Assembly (NCBI GenBank): GCA_030679615.1
Contig: JAUXSJ010000305.1
Location: 1-15,220, forward strand
From: Parachlamydiaceae bacterium
GTDB lineage: Bacteria > Chlamydiota > Chlamydiia > Chlamydiales > Parachlamydiaceae
DNA length: 15,220 nucleotides
Direction of reading: 5' to 3'
The translations under genes and the position numbers were made by a program. The notes under the pieces are model-generated. The model was not told the origin of the DNA. It did no database searches and worked only from the letters and a program-made list of their open reading frames with translations. How positions within the stretch are numbered: position 1 is the first letter of the stretch; each line of letters begins with the position of its first letter. Below, one piece after another: positions 1 to 7,163 of this stretch.

Positions 1-1
1 G

Positions 2-886
2 GCAGTCGAAGCGTCCTTTTATTTAGGTGTGTGCTATTATGAAATGAAGGAATATGATTTTGCAAATGTTGAATTTTCAAGTTATTTAAAAGCTTCTTCT
101 CACCCGGTCTATTTTGAAGAGGCTGTTCAATATAAATTTTGTATGGCAGAGCGTTTGAAATGTGGAATGAAAAGAAGACCTTTTACTTTTCGATATTTAC
201 CTAAATGTTTAAAAGGCGAGGATTTAGCCTTAACAATTTATGATGAAGTGGTTGTTGCTTTACCAAACCATGAACTGACAGTTCAGGCTTTACATTCAAA
301 AGCGGCATTATTGAGAACAATGCGAGAATATCGTCTTTGCATAGAAACTTATCAAACCATTATTCGTCGATTCCCAAGCAATCCAACTGTTCCTGTTTGC
401 TACATGGAAATCGCGAATACTTATATTGAGCAAAGTCGATATGAATTTCAAAATCCTGATATCTTAGCATTAGCTGAGCTCAATGCAAAAAAATTCTCTG
501 AAGATTTCCCAAGAGATGAAAACGTACCTTATGTTAATGATAGTGTATTGAAAATAAAAGAATCTTATGCAAGAGGGCTCTGTAATTTAGGATTATTTTA
601 CGAAAGAACAGGTCATCCGGAAGCAGCAATGATCTATTTTCAAAGTGCTATCGAAGAATTTCCAGACACTCATGTAGCAGAGTACAGTCGTTCTCGTTTA
701 AACATGTTACGTGAACAATTGAATCAACTTGAAGAAATTAGAGAGTTAAATCAAGAAATTCTCATTGAAAATGGGCTTTTACAAGAAAATGTTTGCCAAG
801 AAGAGCCAAATCTTTATCAAGAAGAGCAAGTTGTTAGTCCTCAAGAACAAACGACGTGCCAGGAAGAACCATGTTGCGCAGAATAA
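2..886 (+). CDS. TPR outer-membrane assembly protein, BamD-like (5' truncated)
   Basis: The frame is open from the first bases, so the start, with any signal peptide or lipobox, lies outside the window; the GTG at 29 is only an internal valine codon. The visible 294 residues are helical repeats of tetratricopeptide type, for example near ALHSKAALLRTMREYRLCIE and GLCNLGLFYERTGHPEAAMI, the latter followed by a FPDTHVAEYSRSRL segment. That last unit matches the closing repeats of BamD/ComL, the lipoprotein that docks on BamA to insert beta-barrel proteins. A low-complexity tail of about 50 residues follows, rich in Gln and Glu, with CQEEP twice, QEE four times, and a terminal CCAE. The 3' end overlaps the LptE-like gene by 16 bp, which supports an outer-membrane role. 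The TPR call is firm. The BamD assignment is likely but rests on the C-terminal pattern and the neighbour. Confidence 0.72.
   Translation, partial: AVEASFYLGVCYYEMKEYDFANVEFSSYLKASSHPVYFEEAVQYKFCMAERLKCGMKRRPFTFRYLPKCLKGEDLALTIYDEVVVALPNHELTVQALHSKAALLRTMREYRLCIETYQTIIRRFPSNPTVPVCYMEIANTYIEQSRYEFQNPDILALAELNAKKFSEDFPRDENVPYVNDSVLKIKESYARGLCNLGLFYERTGHPEAAMIYFQSAIEEFPDTHVAEYSRSRLNMLREQLNQLEEIRELNQEILIENGLLQENVCQEEPNLYQEEQVVSPQEQTTCQEEPCCAE
861..866 (+). promoter_or_regulatory. Ribosome binding site setting the LptE-like start
   Basis: AGGAAG lies 4 nt before the ATG at 871, inside the end of the preceding coding region. This favours ATG 871 over the in-frame GTG at 856, which has no comparable site. 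It also places a hydrophobic, lipobox-bearing signal peptide at the very N-terminus. Confidence 0.6.
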
Positions 887-1449
887 TTGTTCAATCTGTT
901 CGTATTTGTTTAATTTTTTTTGGATGGCTGGCCATTGTTGGTTGTGATTATCAATTTGGGCACGGCGAATTGGCAAAAAATTATTCCACCCTTTCGATTC
1001 CTTATGTCGAAGGGGATTTAAAAGGTGGTTTAACTGCTGAAGTCATCAAAAAAATTAGCATTTCTGGAGCATTGCGATATGTTTCAACAGAAGGGGATTT
1101 AATTTTAAATATAAAAATTGTTGAATTAGATGATGAAAATATTGGATTTCGTTATGATCGGGGAAATACGAATCATTTAAAAAAATACCTAATTCCTACA
1201 GAAACGCGTATTAGTGCATTAGTAGAGGTGACTTTAACAGATTCAAAGACATGTCAAGTAATTAGAGGCCCTACACGAATTACTGCAAGTGTCGATTTCG
1301 ATCACAGTTTTTACTCTAGTCGAAATGAAATGAATCGTTTTTCTTTGGGTCAACTCAATGACATCGATGCTGCTTTAGATGCCGTCATCATTCCTCTTAA
1401 TCGTGAATTAGCTGATAGAATTGTAAATTATATTGTATATAGTTGGTAA
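871..1449 (+). CDS. lptE: LPS-assembly lipoprotein, LptE-like
   Basis: This 192-residue protein has the architecture of LptE, the outer-membrane lipoprotein that plugs the LptD barrel and delivers LPS to the cell surface. The N-terminus is basic (MLRR) followed by a hydrophobic stretch and the lipobox IVGC, with the lipidated cysteine at about residue 25. Next come a YQFG segment, the LSIPYVEG strand, an amphipathic GGLTAEVIKKI helix, and alternating strands ending in a helix with NRELADRIVNYI; this order fits the LptE family. Length is normal. The start at 871 is chosen for its AGGAAG site and overlaps the upstream TPR gene by 16 bp, so the two are probably co-transcribed and coupled. rsbW follows after 35 bp. 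LptE sequences diverge strongly, so the name rests on architecture and context; another small outer-membrane lipoprotein is possible. Confidence 0.68.
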   Translation: MLRRIIVQSVRICLIFFGWLAIVGCDYQFGHGELAKNYSTLSIPYVEGDLKGGLTAEVIKKISISGALRYVSTEGDLILNIKIVELDDENIGFRYDRGNTNHLKKYLIPTETRISALVEVTLTDSKTCQVIRGPTRITASVDFDHSFYSSRNEMNRFSLGQLNDIDAALDAVIIPLNRELADRIVNYIVYSW

Positions 1450-1484
1450 GCATTCTCAAGCATTGATTTTTCAAGGATTAATGA

Positions 1485-1901
1485 ATGAATAAAAAATCTT
1501 TTTCAGCTGAATTAGAGCAGCTGCACGCCATGCTAAAATTTATTGAAAAAGAATCTAAGGCACGTGAAATCCAGCCCTCATTAATAGATAAAATAATTCT
1601 TGCAGCTGAAGAAGCTTTAGTTAATGTCATTGACTACAGCTATCCTAGTGGTCAAGGTTTAATTGAAATCTTTTGTGAAGATAGTCATGAACGCAAAGGA
1701 TTTGTTGTGATAATTAAAGACTATGGCGTTCCATTTGATCCTTTAAAGCAAACTTACAAGCATTCTGATCTATCAAAAGTTAAGGATTCACAGGCTCTCG
1801 GAGGGTATGGGATATACATTTTTATCGGAGTTATGGATAAGGTAGAATATCAGCGGAATACAGATGGAAATCAGCTCACCTTGGTTAAATACTTAGATTA
1901 A
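1485..1901 (+). CDS. rsbW: Anti-sigma factor serine kinase RsbW (HATPase_c fold)
   Basis: The 138-residue protein is a single GHKL ATPase domain of the size usual for RsbW/SpoIIAB. The N box is EEALVNVIDYSY with Asn47, G1 is DYGVPFDP at 79-86, and G2 is LGGYGIYIF at about 105-113. In this family the kinase binds a sigma factor and releases it when an unphosphorylated anti-anti-sigma partner (RsbV) competes; it inactivates RsbV by serine phosphorylation. Chlamydiae have such a partner-switching set without the Bacillus sigma-B, so the sigma target here cannot be read from sequence. ATG 1485 is preceded by AAGGAT at 1473-1478; an ATG at 1481 is out of frame and stops after three codons. It lies 35 bp after the LptE-like gene, probably in the same transcript. 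I recall the C. trachomatis counterpart as CT549. Confidence 0.87.
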   Translation: MNKKSFSAELEQLHAMLKFIEKESKAREIQPSLIDKIILAAEEALVNVIDYSYPSGQGLIEIFCEDSHERKGFVVIIKDYGVPFDPLKQTYKHSDLSKVKDSQALGGYGIYIFIGVMDKVEYQRNTDGNQLTLVKYLD

Positions 1902-1936
1902 GAAACGTTTGGAAAATCCAGATTTTAATGATACAA

Positions 1937-1964
1937 TGTAGCCCAGACTAAAGTCTAGGCTACA
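1937..1964. repeat. 28-bp palindrome, single unit of a dispersed family
   Basis: TGTAGCCCAGACT (1937-1949) and AGTCTAGGCTACA (1952-1964) are inverted arms with one mismatch and a 2-nt loop. The reverse complement of this unit is identical over 25 bases to 7164-7188, so this is a dispersed element. It sits in the 71-bp gap between the convergent ends of rsbW and the Inc-like gene and could stop transcription from both sides, although no long T tract follows. Confidence 0.8.
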
Positions 1965-1972
1965 AAATGCAA

Positions 1973-3235
1973 TTAGAGAATTTTTGCAACCATTGCAGTG
2001 ATGGCTACTCCAGCACCAAAGGATAAAAATAAATTTTCAGTACTATCTTCCGTTTGAAGTTCTCCTATTTTCCTGTCATTTTCTCTTGTTTTTTCAGTCA
2101 AGGTTTGGATTTCTTTTTTTAAACGTTGAATTTCATTTTCCATTGATTGAACTTTTTGATCGCCAGCGCTCAAGTTTGCTTTAGCTCGTGTCAATTCAGA
2201 TTGAGCTGATTCTAATTCTATTTGTAATTTATTAATTGTTGATTTAGCTGTTTCAAAATTCGTTCTCAATTGACTAAGGTCTTTTAATGTTTCATCTAAA
2301 TTTATTCTTTTAACACCGCAAAACAAGGCATCTCTTTTTTGTTCTTCAAATTGATGCATAACTTGAGTAAATCCTTGTTGATTCACTTTCTGATTTAAGT
2401 TAGCACTTTTAGCTGAAGTACAGTATGAATTTAATGCATCATCTAAAAAATCGAATTCATTATTAAATTCTGCTTTTTCTTGCTGTAAATTTTTCTTGTT
2501 ATCTTCATTTAAAGTTTCAAGTAATTCATTTGCAAAATCATCCATGCTCATTTCTTCTATACTTTTTTCTTTCTTTGGCAAAATCACATTGATTGATTGT
2601 GCTTTTAGTCGTTGCAATCTTTCAGCTGCTGCTACTGCTTTATTTACTTCAACTTTAGGTTGTATCACTTCAGCTTCAATTTTATTTTCTTCTTCTTTTT
2701 GAATTGCGTTAGTAAATATTTCTTCAATGTTCTTAGCAATCTCGATGCTTTCATCACATAAATCGACAACTTTTGATGCTTGACTTAATGCGTTATTTAT
2801 ATTCGTTTCAGCTGAATTAACATTTCCTTCTACTTGCTCAATGTCTTTCTTTATTTCAAATTGTGTTTCTAATAATCGATCAGCTATTTGATTCACTTCT
2901 TCGCATGTGGTAAGAATTACTTTATTGTTTTCTTTTAATTGATTTTTTATTTCTTCTTGTTCTTTTCTAATTTCACGGTTTCTTTTCACTATAAATAATA
3001 ATACACCTGTTGAAATTCCTCCAAGTATACCAATAACAAGACCACCTGCTGCACCAACTGTCGCAACAAATCCAACGCCTGCCCCAACGGCACCTGAAAC
3101 TACAATGTATTTTCCAAATTGAACTGCTCTTGAAACTTTAGCGTTTAAATTTGCTAAAGTTGTCGGTTTTAAAGTGATTAATTTTGTAAGATTACTAATG
3201 CTTGAACTTGATATACTTTCGTTTATTAAACTCAT
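1973..3235 (-). CDS. Putative inclusion-membrane (Inc-like) coiled-coil protein
   Basis: This 420-residue protein belongs to no enzyme family I recognise. Residues 43-83 form a bilobed, glycine-rich hydrophobic region (AVGAGVGFVATVGAAGG, then LVIGILGGISTGVLLFIV), ended by basic KRNREIRK. This is the double-pass hairpin typical of Inc proteins, which chlamydiae export by type III secretion into the inclusion membrane. Heptad-like, charged coiled-coil sequence follows at about 86-175 and 308-394. Between them is a more acidic, less regular middle part. The last 20 residues (from NLFLSFGAG) are again hydrophobic, like a tail anchor. There is no Sec signal peptide. The start is supported by AGAGG 5-6 nt upstream (plus-strand CCTCT at 3241-3245) and by a good promoter at 3276-3304. 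It stands alone on its strand, between rsbW and dacF. The Inc role is inferred from architecture; another membrane-tethered coiled-coil effector is possible. Confidence 0.66.
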   Translation of the reverse strand: MSLINESISSSSISNLTKLITLKPTTLANLNAKVSRAVQFGKYIVVSGAVGAGVGFVATVGAAGGLVIGILGGISTGVLLFIVKRNREIRKEQEEIKNQLKENNKVILTTCEEVNQIADRLLETQFEIKKDIEQVEGNVNSAETNINNALSQASKVVDLCDESIEIAKNIEEIFTNAIQKEEENKIEAEVIQPKVEVNKAVAAAERLQRLKAQSINVILPKKEKSIEEMSMDDFANELLETLNEDNKKNLQQEKAEFNNEFDFLDDALNSYCTSAKSANLNQKVNQQGFTQVMHQFEEQKRDALFCGVKRINLDETLKDLSQLRTNFETAKSTINKLQIELESAQSELTRAKANLSAGDQKVQSMENEIQRLKKEIQTLTEKTRENDRKIGELQTEDSTENLFLSFGAGVAITAMVAKIL

Positions 3236-3547
3236 TTTAACCTCTTTTGATTATATATATTATTAATTAATCTTAATTATATAATTATAATTAATTAATA
3301 TCAACAACAATGATTCTTAATAATTAATTAAATTAATAATTTATTTATAATAGATTTATTTTTATTTATTTATTTCTCTATTTTTTTGCTGTAAAAGGGG
3401 TAAAATTTTAAGAAAGATTCAAGTTTCATCTTAATGAATTAAATCTTGTAATTTCATGAATTTGGTTTAAGAAAATTATTTTTCTCAATTAAATCTCTCA
3501 AATCTAGTATAAAGATAAAAAGAAAAAGATATTCGGATGTTAAACAA
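3236..3547. other. AT-rich divergent intergenic region
   Basis: These 312 bp separate the divergent Inc-like gene and dacF. From about 3249 to 3300 the sequence is almost pure A/T built from TTAATTAA-like words, and it stays very AT-rich to about 3370. It holds the Inc-like promoter on the minus strand. On the dacF side a TATAAA at 3508-3513 could be a -10 box, but I find no convincing -35. GGATG at 3535-3539 is the likely dacF ribosome binding site. I see no ORF of note, RNA gene or terminator here. Confidence 0.6.
3276..3304 (-). promoter_or_regulatory. Sigma-70-type promoter of the first Inc-like gene
   Basis: On the minus strand TTGATA (plus 3299-3304) is followed after exactly 17 nt by TATAAT (plus 3276-3281). 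These are a 5/6 -35 box and a perfect -10 box with ideal spacing. Transcription would start near 3268, giving a leader of about 33 nt before the ATG at 3235. The sequence is so AT-rich that chance -10 boxes are common, but the TTGATA with the right spacing makes this the best candidate in the window. Confidence 0.6.
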
Positions 3548-4834
3548 ATGGAATTACTCAGAAAAGCGTTAATTGTGAAGAAAAATTATTTTAAAATCGT
3601 GTTTTTTTTAATTGGATTCAGCGCTTCTTTATTCGCAAGTGAAGAATCCTTTTCCTTTAAATTAAAGGGTGAGTCAGCGTTGCTCATTAACGGGGATACA
3701 GGTGTTGTTCTTTTTGAAAAAAATGCTCATAACTCTTATTTTCCAGCGAGTACAACAAAAATTGCTACCGCTTTATACGCATTAAAGATAAAAAAAAATT
3801 CTTTAAGTCAGGAGATTATAGCCGAGCAAGATTCCATAGGAACATTGTCTAGTGAGACAAAACGAAAAATGGGATATAAAGGAGCGGTTGCTTATCGACT
3901 TGAGCCTGATGGAACTCATATTGGAATCAAAAAAGGGGAAATATTAACATTTGAAGATCTATTAAAAGGAATGATGATTGCTTCCGCAAACGACGCGGCA
4001 AATGTTATTGCTCATGAGTTAGGCCCGACTGTTCCAACTTTTATGAATGGAATGAATCAATACTTACAAGAATTGGGTTGTAAGAAAACTTTTTTTACGA
4101 ATCCTCATGGATTACACGATCCAGGTCATCAAACGACCGCTCATGATTTAGCGATTATAGCTAAGGAAGCTTTAAAAAACCCTTTAATATGTGAAATTAT
4201 CTCCCAGCCAAAATTTGTTAGACCAAAAACTAACAAACAATTAGAGGCAGTCTATTTACAAGGAAATCGATTACTCAGACCTGGAAAATTTTATTACTCA
4301 AAAGCAATAGGTATTAAAACAGGATATCATAGTAAGGCAAAACATACTTTTGTTGGAGCAGCTAAAGATCAAGAGCGTACATTAATTTTAGTTCTTCTTG
4401 GTTATCAAGACAGAAGCGCGATGTTTCAAGAAGCAATTGAACTATTTAATTTGGCGTTTAATCAAGAAAAAATAAGAAATATCTATATTAAAGAAGGAAC
4501 TCAATCTTTTTCCAGGGTGATTACAAAAAGTTCTCAAGAACTTAAAACTTATTTAAAAGAACCATTAGATTTAGTTTATTATCCTTCAGAAGATCCAAAG
4601 GCCAAACCATTTTTATATTGGTACTCAGTTGAGTTGCCTATATTAAAAGATCAACCTGTTGGTGAGGTTCGTTTAATCTCTTCGGATCAGAAATTATTAA
4701 AAACCGTTTCTCTCCACGCAGTTGAAGATGTGAATTTGGCCTTTACACATCAGTTGTTGGCAAATTGGGGATGGGGATTGGCGATACTTGGTTTGATTTT
4801 AGGTGGATTTTTATTTTTCAGAAGAGCGAATTGA
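3548..4834 (+). CDS. dacF: D-alanyl-D-alanine carboxypeptidase (PBP5/DacF family)
   Basis: The 428-residue protein is a low-molecular-weight penicillin-binding protein that removes the terminal D-Ala from peptidoglycan stem peptides in the periplasm. All three active-site motifs are present in order: SxxK as STTK at 68-71 (nucleophile Ser68), SxN as SAN at 146-148, and KTG at 257-259. Residues 1-31 form a signal peptide (basic start, hydrophobic FKIVFFLIGFSASLFA). A PBP5-like C-terminal region precedes a hydrophobic segment at about 402-424 ending in FFRRAN, so it is probably anchored by a membrane helix rather than an amphipathic tail. ATG 3548 has GGATG 8 nt upstream. A GTG at 3575 would give a shorter signal peptide but has a poor ribosome binding site. 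I recall the C. trachomatis counterpart as CT551. A carboxypeptidase gene fits the evidence that Protochlamydia makes a peptidoglycan sacculus. Confidence 0.93.
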   Translation: MELLRKALIVKKNYFKIVFFLIGFSASLFASEESFSFKLKGESALLINGDTGVVLFEKNAHNSYFPASTTKIATALYALKIKKNSLSQEIIAEQDSIGTLSSETKRKMGYKGAVAYRLEPDGTHIGIKKGEILTFEDLLKGMMIASANDAANVIAHELGPTVPTFMNGMNQYLQELGCKKTFFTNPHGLHDPGHQTTAHDLAIIAKEALKNPLICEIISQPKFVRPKTNKQLEAVYLQGNRLLRPGKFYYSKAIGIKTGYHSKAKHTFVGAAKDQERTLILVLLGYQDRSAMFQEAIELFNLAFNQEKIRNIYIKEGTQSFSRVITKSSQELKTYLKEPLDLVYYPSEDPKAKPFLYWYSVELPILKDQPVGEVRLISSDQKLLKTVSLHAVEDVNLAFTHQLLANWGWGLAILGLILGGFLFFRRAN

Positions 4835-4865
4835 AATTAAGTGGCGCATAAAATTACAGGATGAA

Positions 4866-5123
4866 CAGGATGAGCAAAAGGATGGGTAGGATAATGGTCC
4901 ATCTATCCTTAGGGTTTGCGATTAAAGCTATTTTAAACGCAGAGACGGGGAGACGCAAAAGACGGAGAGAAAAACATTTTTTTAAAAATTTCTACTTTTT
5001 TTTATTTAAAAAAAATTTTTCTCTCCATCTCTTGCGCCTCCCCGTCTCTGCGTTGAAAAATAGTTTTAAACAAACACTTTAAGAATTGGAGACATTATCC
5101 TACCCATCCTTTTGTTCATCCTG
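4866..5123. repeat. Long concentric palindrome between dacF and ksgA
   Basis: Outer arms 4866-4896 and 5093-5123 (31 bp, words such as AAAAGGATGGGTAGGATAAT) are inverted with one mismatch. Inner arms 4928-4974 and 5016-5063 (about 47 bp, with the core ACGCAGAGACGGGGAG) are inverted with a few mismatches. The stretches between inner and outer arms (4897-4927 and 5064-5092) also align weakly as inverted copies, so the whole is one imperfect hairpin of roughly 258 nt with an A/T-rich loop. The inner core recurs at 11291-11417. It lies between convergent genes, so transcripts from either side could fold and end here. A 73-codon reading frame across it (4861-5082) is only a by-product of the repeat. 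Confidence 0.85.
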
Positions 5124-5131
5124 AAATTTTC

Positions 5132-5989
5132 TTACAGTGTGAGTGTGGCCTGGAGTAAATGAAAGAGTTCTAAAAACTCTTCTAATGAAAGCACCTCTGG
5201 TCGCGCTAATCTGTTTTGTCCAATTTTCTCCAAAGCCTCTTCTATTGCATGCGAAGGATACATCTCTTTCAAAGAAGCTCTTAACATTTTACGGCGGTGT
5301 TCAAAAGCCTGTCTTGTCATTTTGAAAAACAATACAGCCGTGTCTTCATCCAGTGGCGGTTCTTTTAGTTCAAGATACACAATTGCTGAATTGACCTTAG
5401 GTACTGGATAAAAACAATGTTGACTGACCGTAAAAGCATAACGAGGATTCGTGTAAAATCTAAGAAAAACTGTGAGTGAACCATAGTCGTTTGTGTTGGG
5501 CTGAGCAGTCATTCGCCGACCCATTTCATCTTGTACCATAATCGTTAATGAAGAAAACAACGCTCGTTCTCGACTTAATTGGGTCACAATGGGGGTTGTT
5601 AAATGATAAGGAAGATTTGCGATCACTTTTCCTTTTTTTTCAGTATTGATTAAAGAGGAAAATTTTTCATGAATCGGAAAGGTAAGAATGTCTTCACAGT
5701 ATACTGAAAGCCGACGATCCTCGGTTTGAAATCTTTCCAATGTATTGGCCAGAGATACGTCTTTTTCAACGGCTAAAAGCTTAACTCCCTTTTCCAATAA
5801 GGCTTCAGTTAACGAGCCTGGTCCGGGTCCAATTTCAAGAACAATATCACCAGTTTCAACTTGGGCTGTATCAATAATTTTTTTAATGATGTTGCCATCA
5901 ATTAAAAAATTTTGAGACAACCCTTTTTTTGGTGATAGATTGTTTGAATCTAAAAACTGACGTAATTCACTTGGCTTATAAATTGGCAT
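5132..5989 (-). CDS. ksgA: 16S rRNA dimethyladenosine transferase KsgA/RsmA
   Basis: This 285-residue enzyme uses S-adenosylmethionine to dimethylate the two adjacent adenines (A1518, A1519 in E. coli numbering) in the 3' terminal loop of 16S rRNA during small-subunit assembly. Family motifs are clear: SQNFLID at about 25-31, the SAM-binding EIGPGPGSLT from residue 52, the acidic VEKD at 74-77, CEDIL at about 98-102, the catalytic NLPY at 125-128, and CFYPVPKVNSA further on. A C-terminal helical domain ends at LLQATLTL. Length is normal. The start is supported by AGAGG 4 nt upstream (plus 5994-5998), and the SurA-like gene ends only 11 bp before it, so the two form an operon. I recall the same pairing (CT354/CT355) in C. 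trachomatis. Confidence 0.95.
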   Translation of the reverse strand: MPIYKPSELRQFLDSNNLSPKKGLSQNFLIDGNIIKKIIDTAQVETGDIVLEIGPGPGSLTEALLEKGVKLLAVEKDVSLANTLERFQTEDRRLSVYCEDILTFPIHEKFSSLINTEKKGKVIANLPYHLTTPIVTQLSRERALFSSLTIMVQDEMGRRMTAQPNTNDYGSLTVFLRFYTNPRYAFTVSQHCFYPVPKVNSAIVYLELKEPPLDEDTAVLFFKMTRQAFEHRRKMLRASLKEMYPSHAIEEALEKIGQNRLARPEVLSLEEFLELFHLLQATLTL

Positions 5990-6000
5990 GGAACCTCTTT

Positions 6001-7071
6001 TTAACTTTTTAGAACAAAAGGCTCATAGCTAGCTGGTAATTGTGCTTCGATATCACTCTGACGAACATGATTATAATCACGTAATTTTTTTAAATACAGA
6101 TCAGTTTCTTGATCAATCACAACATCTAATAAACGATTTTTAAGCATTGTTTCGATTTCTTGGTAAGTAGGTGTACCTCCAGGAATTTTATCTTTTACAA
6201 AAATGATACGATAGACTGTTGATCGAGTCGCGCGGCTTTTATGCATGAAAGGTGTGCTATACATACCGGGATTTAAATCATCCATTGCAGCTTTATAGTC
6301 CTTGGATAACTCTTGATCCTGGTTACTTAGTAAATTTGAAACGGTAATATTTCCCTTTCTGTCCAGTAATTTCTCTTTTTTCATATGATCTACAAGATCA
6401 TCAAGAGCTAAACCGTTCATCAATAATTGATAGGTCGTTTTAGCTGTTTTTTCTGTTTGTTCAATGGAAGGCTCTTTAATGGTAATGACCTGATAACTCC
6501 ATTGAGTCGAACGGGTATTTGCTGGATCTTGAATGAATTCATCATAGGATGCGCGAATTTTACTTGGTGTCACTTGTCTTATGGCTTTAGAATGGACTCT
6601 CCCTCCAATCATTCGGCGAATAATCATGTCACTTTCAATAATTTTTGCAGCTTCATCATAACTCATTCCGACTTTATCTAAATTACCGATAATGTTTGGG
6701 CCAAAGGAAGATTCCATTTCTTGTCTAATATCACCTGAAGAAATTTCAACTTTCATTTCTTTAGCATCAGCTAGAATGAGTTCTTTATCGATCATTTCTT
6801 CTAGAGTATGTTTCCAAGCCATTTGATAAAATTGATACCTCGCTTCAACAGATGAGGTGTAATGTGGGTATTCACGATAAAAGGATAGATCCATTTTTTT
6901 CATGAGATCATAAGTGGTCAATGGCTTTCCGTTTACAACAGCTAAAATACGATTATTTACAAATATTTTTGGTTCATTGCGGCTTTGAAGAAATGAGGAG
7001 TCGTTTCCTAAGGCTTTTAAGGAGGAAATAGAAATAAGAGATAATATAAAAATTATAATGGTTTTTTTCAT
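6001..7071 (-). CDS. SurA-like periplasmic chaperone / peptidyl-prolyl isomerase family protein
   Basis: The 356-residue protein has a signal peptide (MKKTIIIFILSLISISSLKA). A SurA-type N-terminal domain follows at about 40-175: RILAVVNGKPLTTYDL, then a helical part with TLEEMIDKELILADAKEM, and a conserved-looking DMIIRRMIGG. In SurA this domain binds unfolded outer-membrane proteins in the periplasm. Residues about 185-300 have parvulin-like order (YQVITIKEP, later LNPGMYSTPF, then VYRIIFVKDK), but only one such domain is evident and it looks degenerate, so isomerase activity is doubtful. A helical C-terminal segment (about 300-345) follows. It heads a two-gene unit with ksgA. I see no clear Shine-Dalgarno before the ATG; a candidate promoter is at 7112-7140. 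Its chaperone role would fit the BamD-like and LptE-like genes in this window, but that is inference. Confidence 0.7.
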   Translation of the reverse strand: MKKTIIIFILSLISISSLKALGNDSSFLQSRNEPKIFVNNRILAVVNGKPLTTYDLMKKMDLSFYREYPHYTSSVEARYQFYQMAWKHTLEEMIDKELILADAKEMKVEISSGDIRQEMESSFGPNIIGNLDKVGMSYDEAAKIIESDMIIRRMIGGRVHSKAIRQVTPSKIRASYDEFIQDPANTRSTQWSYQVITIKEPSIEQTEKTAKTTYQLLMNGLALDDLVDHMKKEKLLDRKGNITVSNLLSNQDQELSKDYKAAMDDLNPGMYSTPFMHKSRATRSTVYRIIFVKDKIPGGTPTYQEIETMLKNRLLDVVIDQETDLYLKKLRDYNHVRQSDIEAQLPASYEPFVLKS

Positions 7072-7111
7072 AAATAATAATGGGGATAAAAGGGTTAATT
7101 AAAGAAAGATT

Positions 7112-7140
7112 ATTTTAGCTTGAGATTCTTTAAAGAACAA
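7112..7140 (-). promoter_or_regulatory. Candidate promoter of the surA-like/ksgA unit
   Basis: On the minus strand TTGTTC (plus 7135-7140) and TAAAAT (plus 7112-7117) are 17 nt apart, about 40 nt before the SurA-like ATG. The -10 box is 5/6 but the -35 is only 3/6. A 12-bp palindrome TTCTTTAAAGAA (7126-7137) overlaps the -35 and spacer and might be a binding site. In AT-rich DNA such matches arise easily, so this is tentative. Confidence 0.25.
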
Positions 7141-7163
7141 CTCAAAAAACAGCTAGAGTTAAT

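Noticed and set aside
856..870. GTG at 856 as start of the LptE-like gene
   Set aside because: ATG 871 has AGGAAG at proper spacing and puts the signal peptide at the N-terminus.
779..976. Short frames on both strands across the junction of the first two genes
   Set aside because: They overlap two well-supported overlapping genes and show no family features.
1913..1926. AAAATC-CA-GATTTT hairpin as an rsbW terminator
   Set aside because: The stem is short, all but one pair is A/T, the loop is only 2 nt and no U tract follows; the stronger palindrome is just downstream.
2496..2702. Plus-strand frame inside the first Inc-like gene, and a similar one at 8782-9060 inside the second
   Set aside because: Antisense shadows of AT-rich coiled-coil coding sequence; hydrophobic only because they mirror Glu/Lys-rich codons.
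3372..3400. TTGCTG-17-TAAGAA as a dacF promoter
   Set aside because: The -10 matches only 3 of 6 positions and would give a very long leader; AT-rich DNA yields such matches often.
4861..5082. 73-codon plus-strand reading frame
   Set aside because: It lies entirely within the concentric palindrome, and its composition follows the repeat arms.
6427..6681. Plus-strand frame inside the SurA-like gene, and one at 5143-5325 inside ksgA
   Set aside because: Antisense to genes with clear family motifs; no independent start signals or features.
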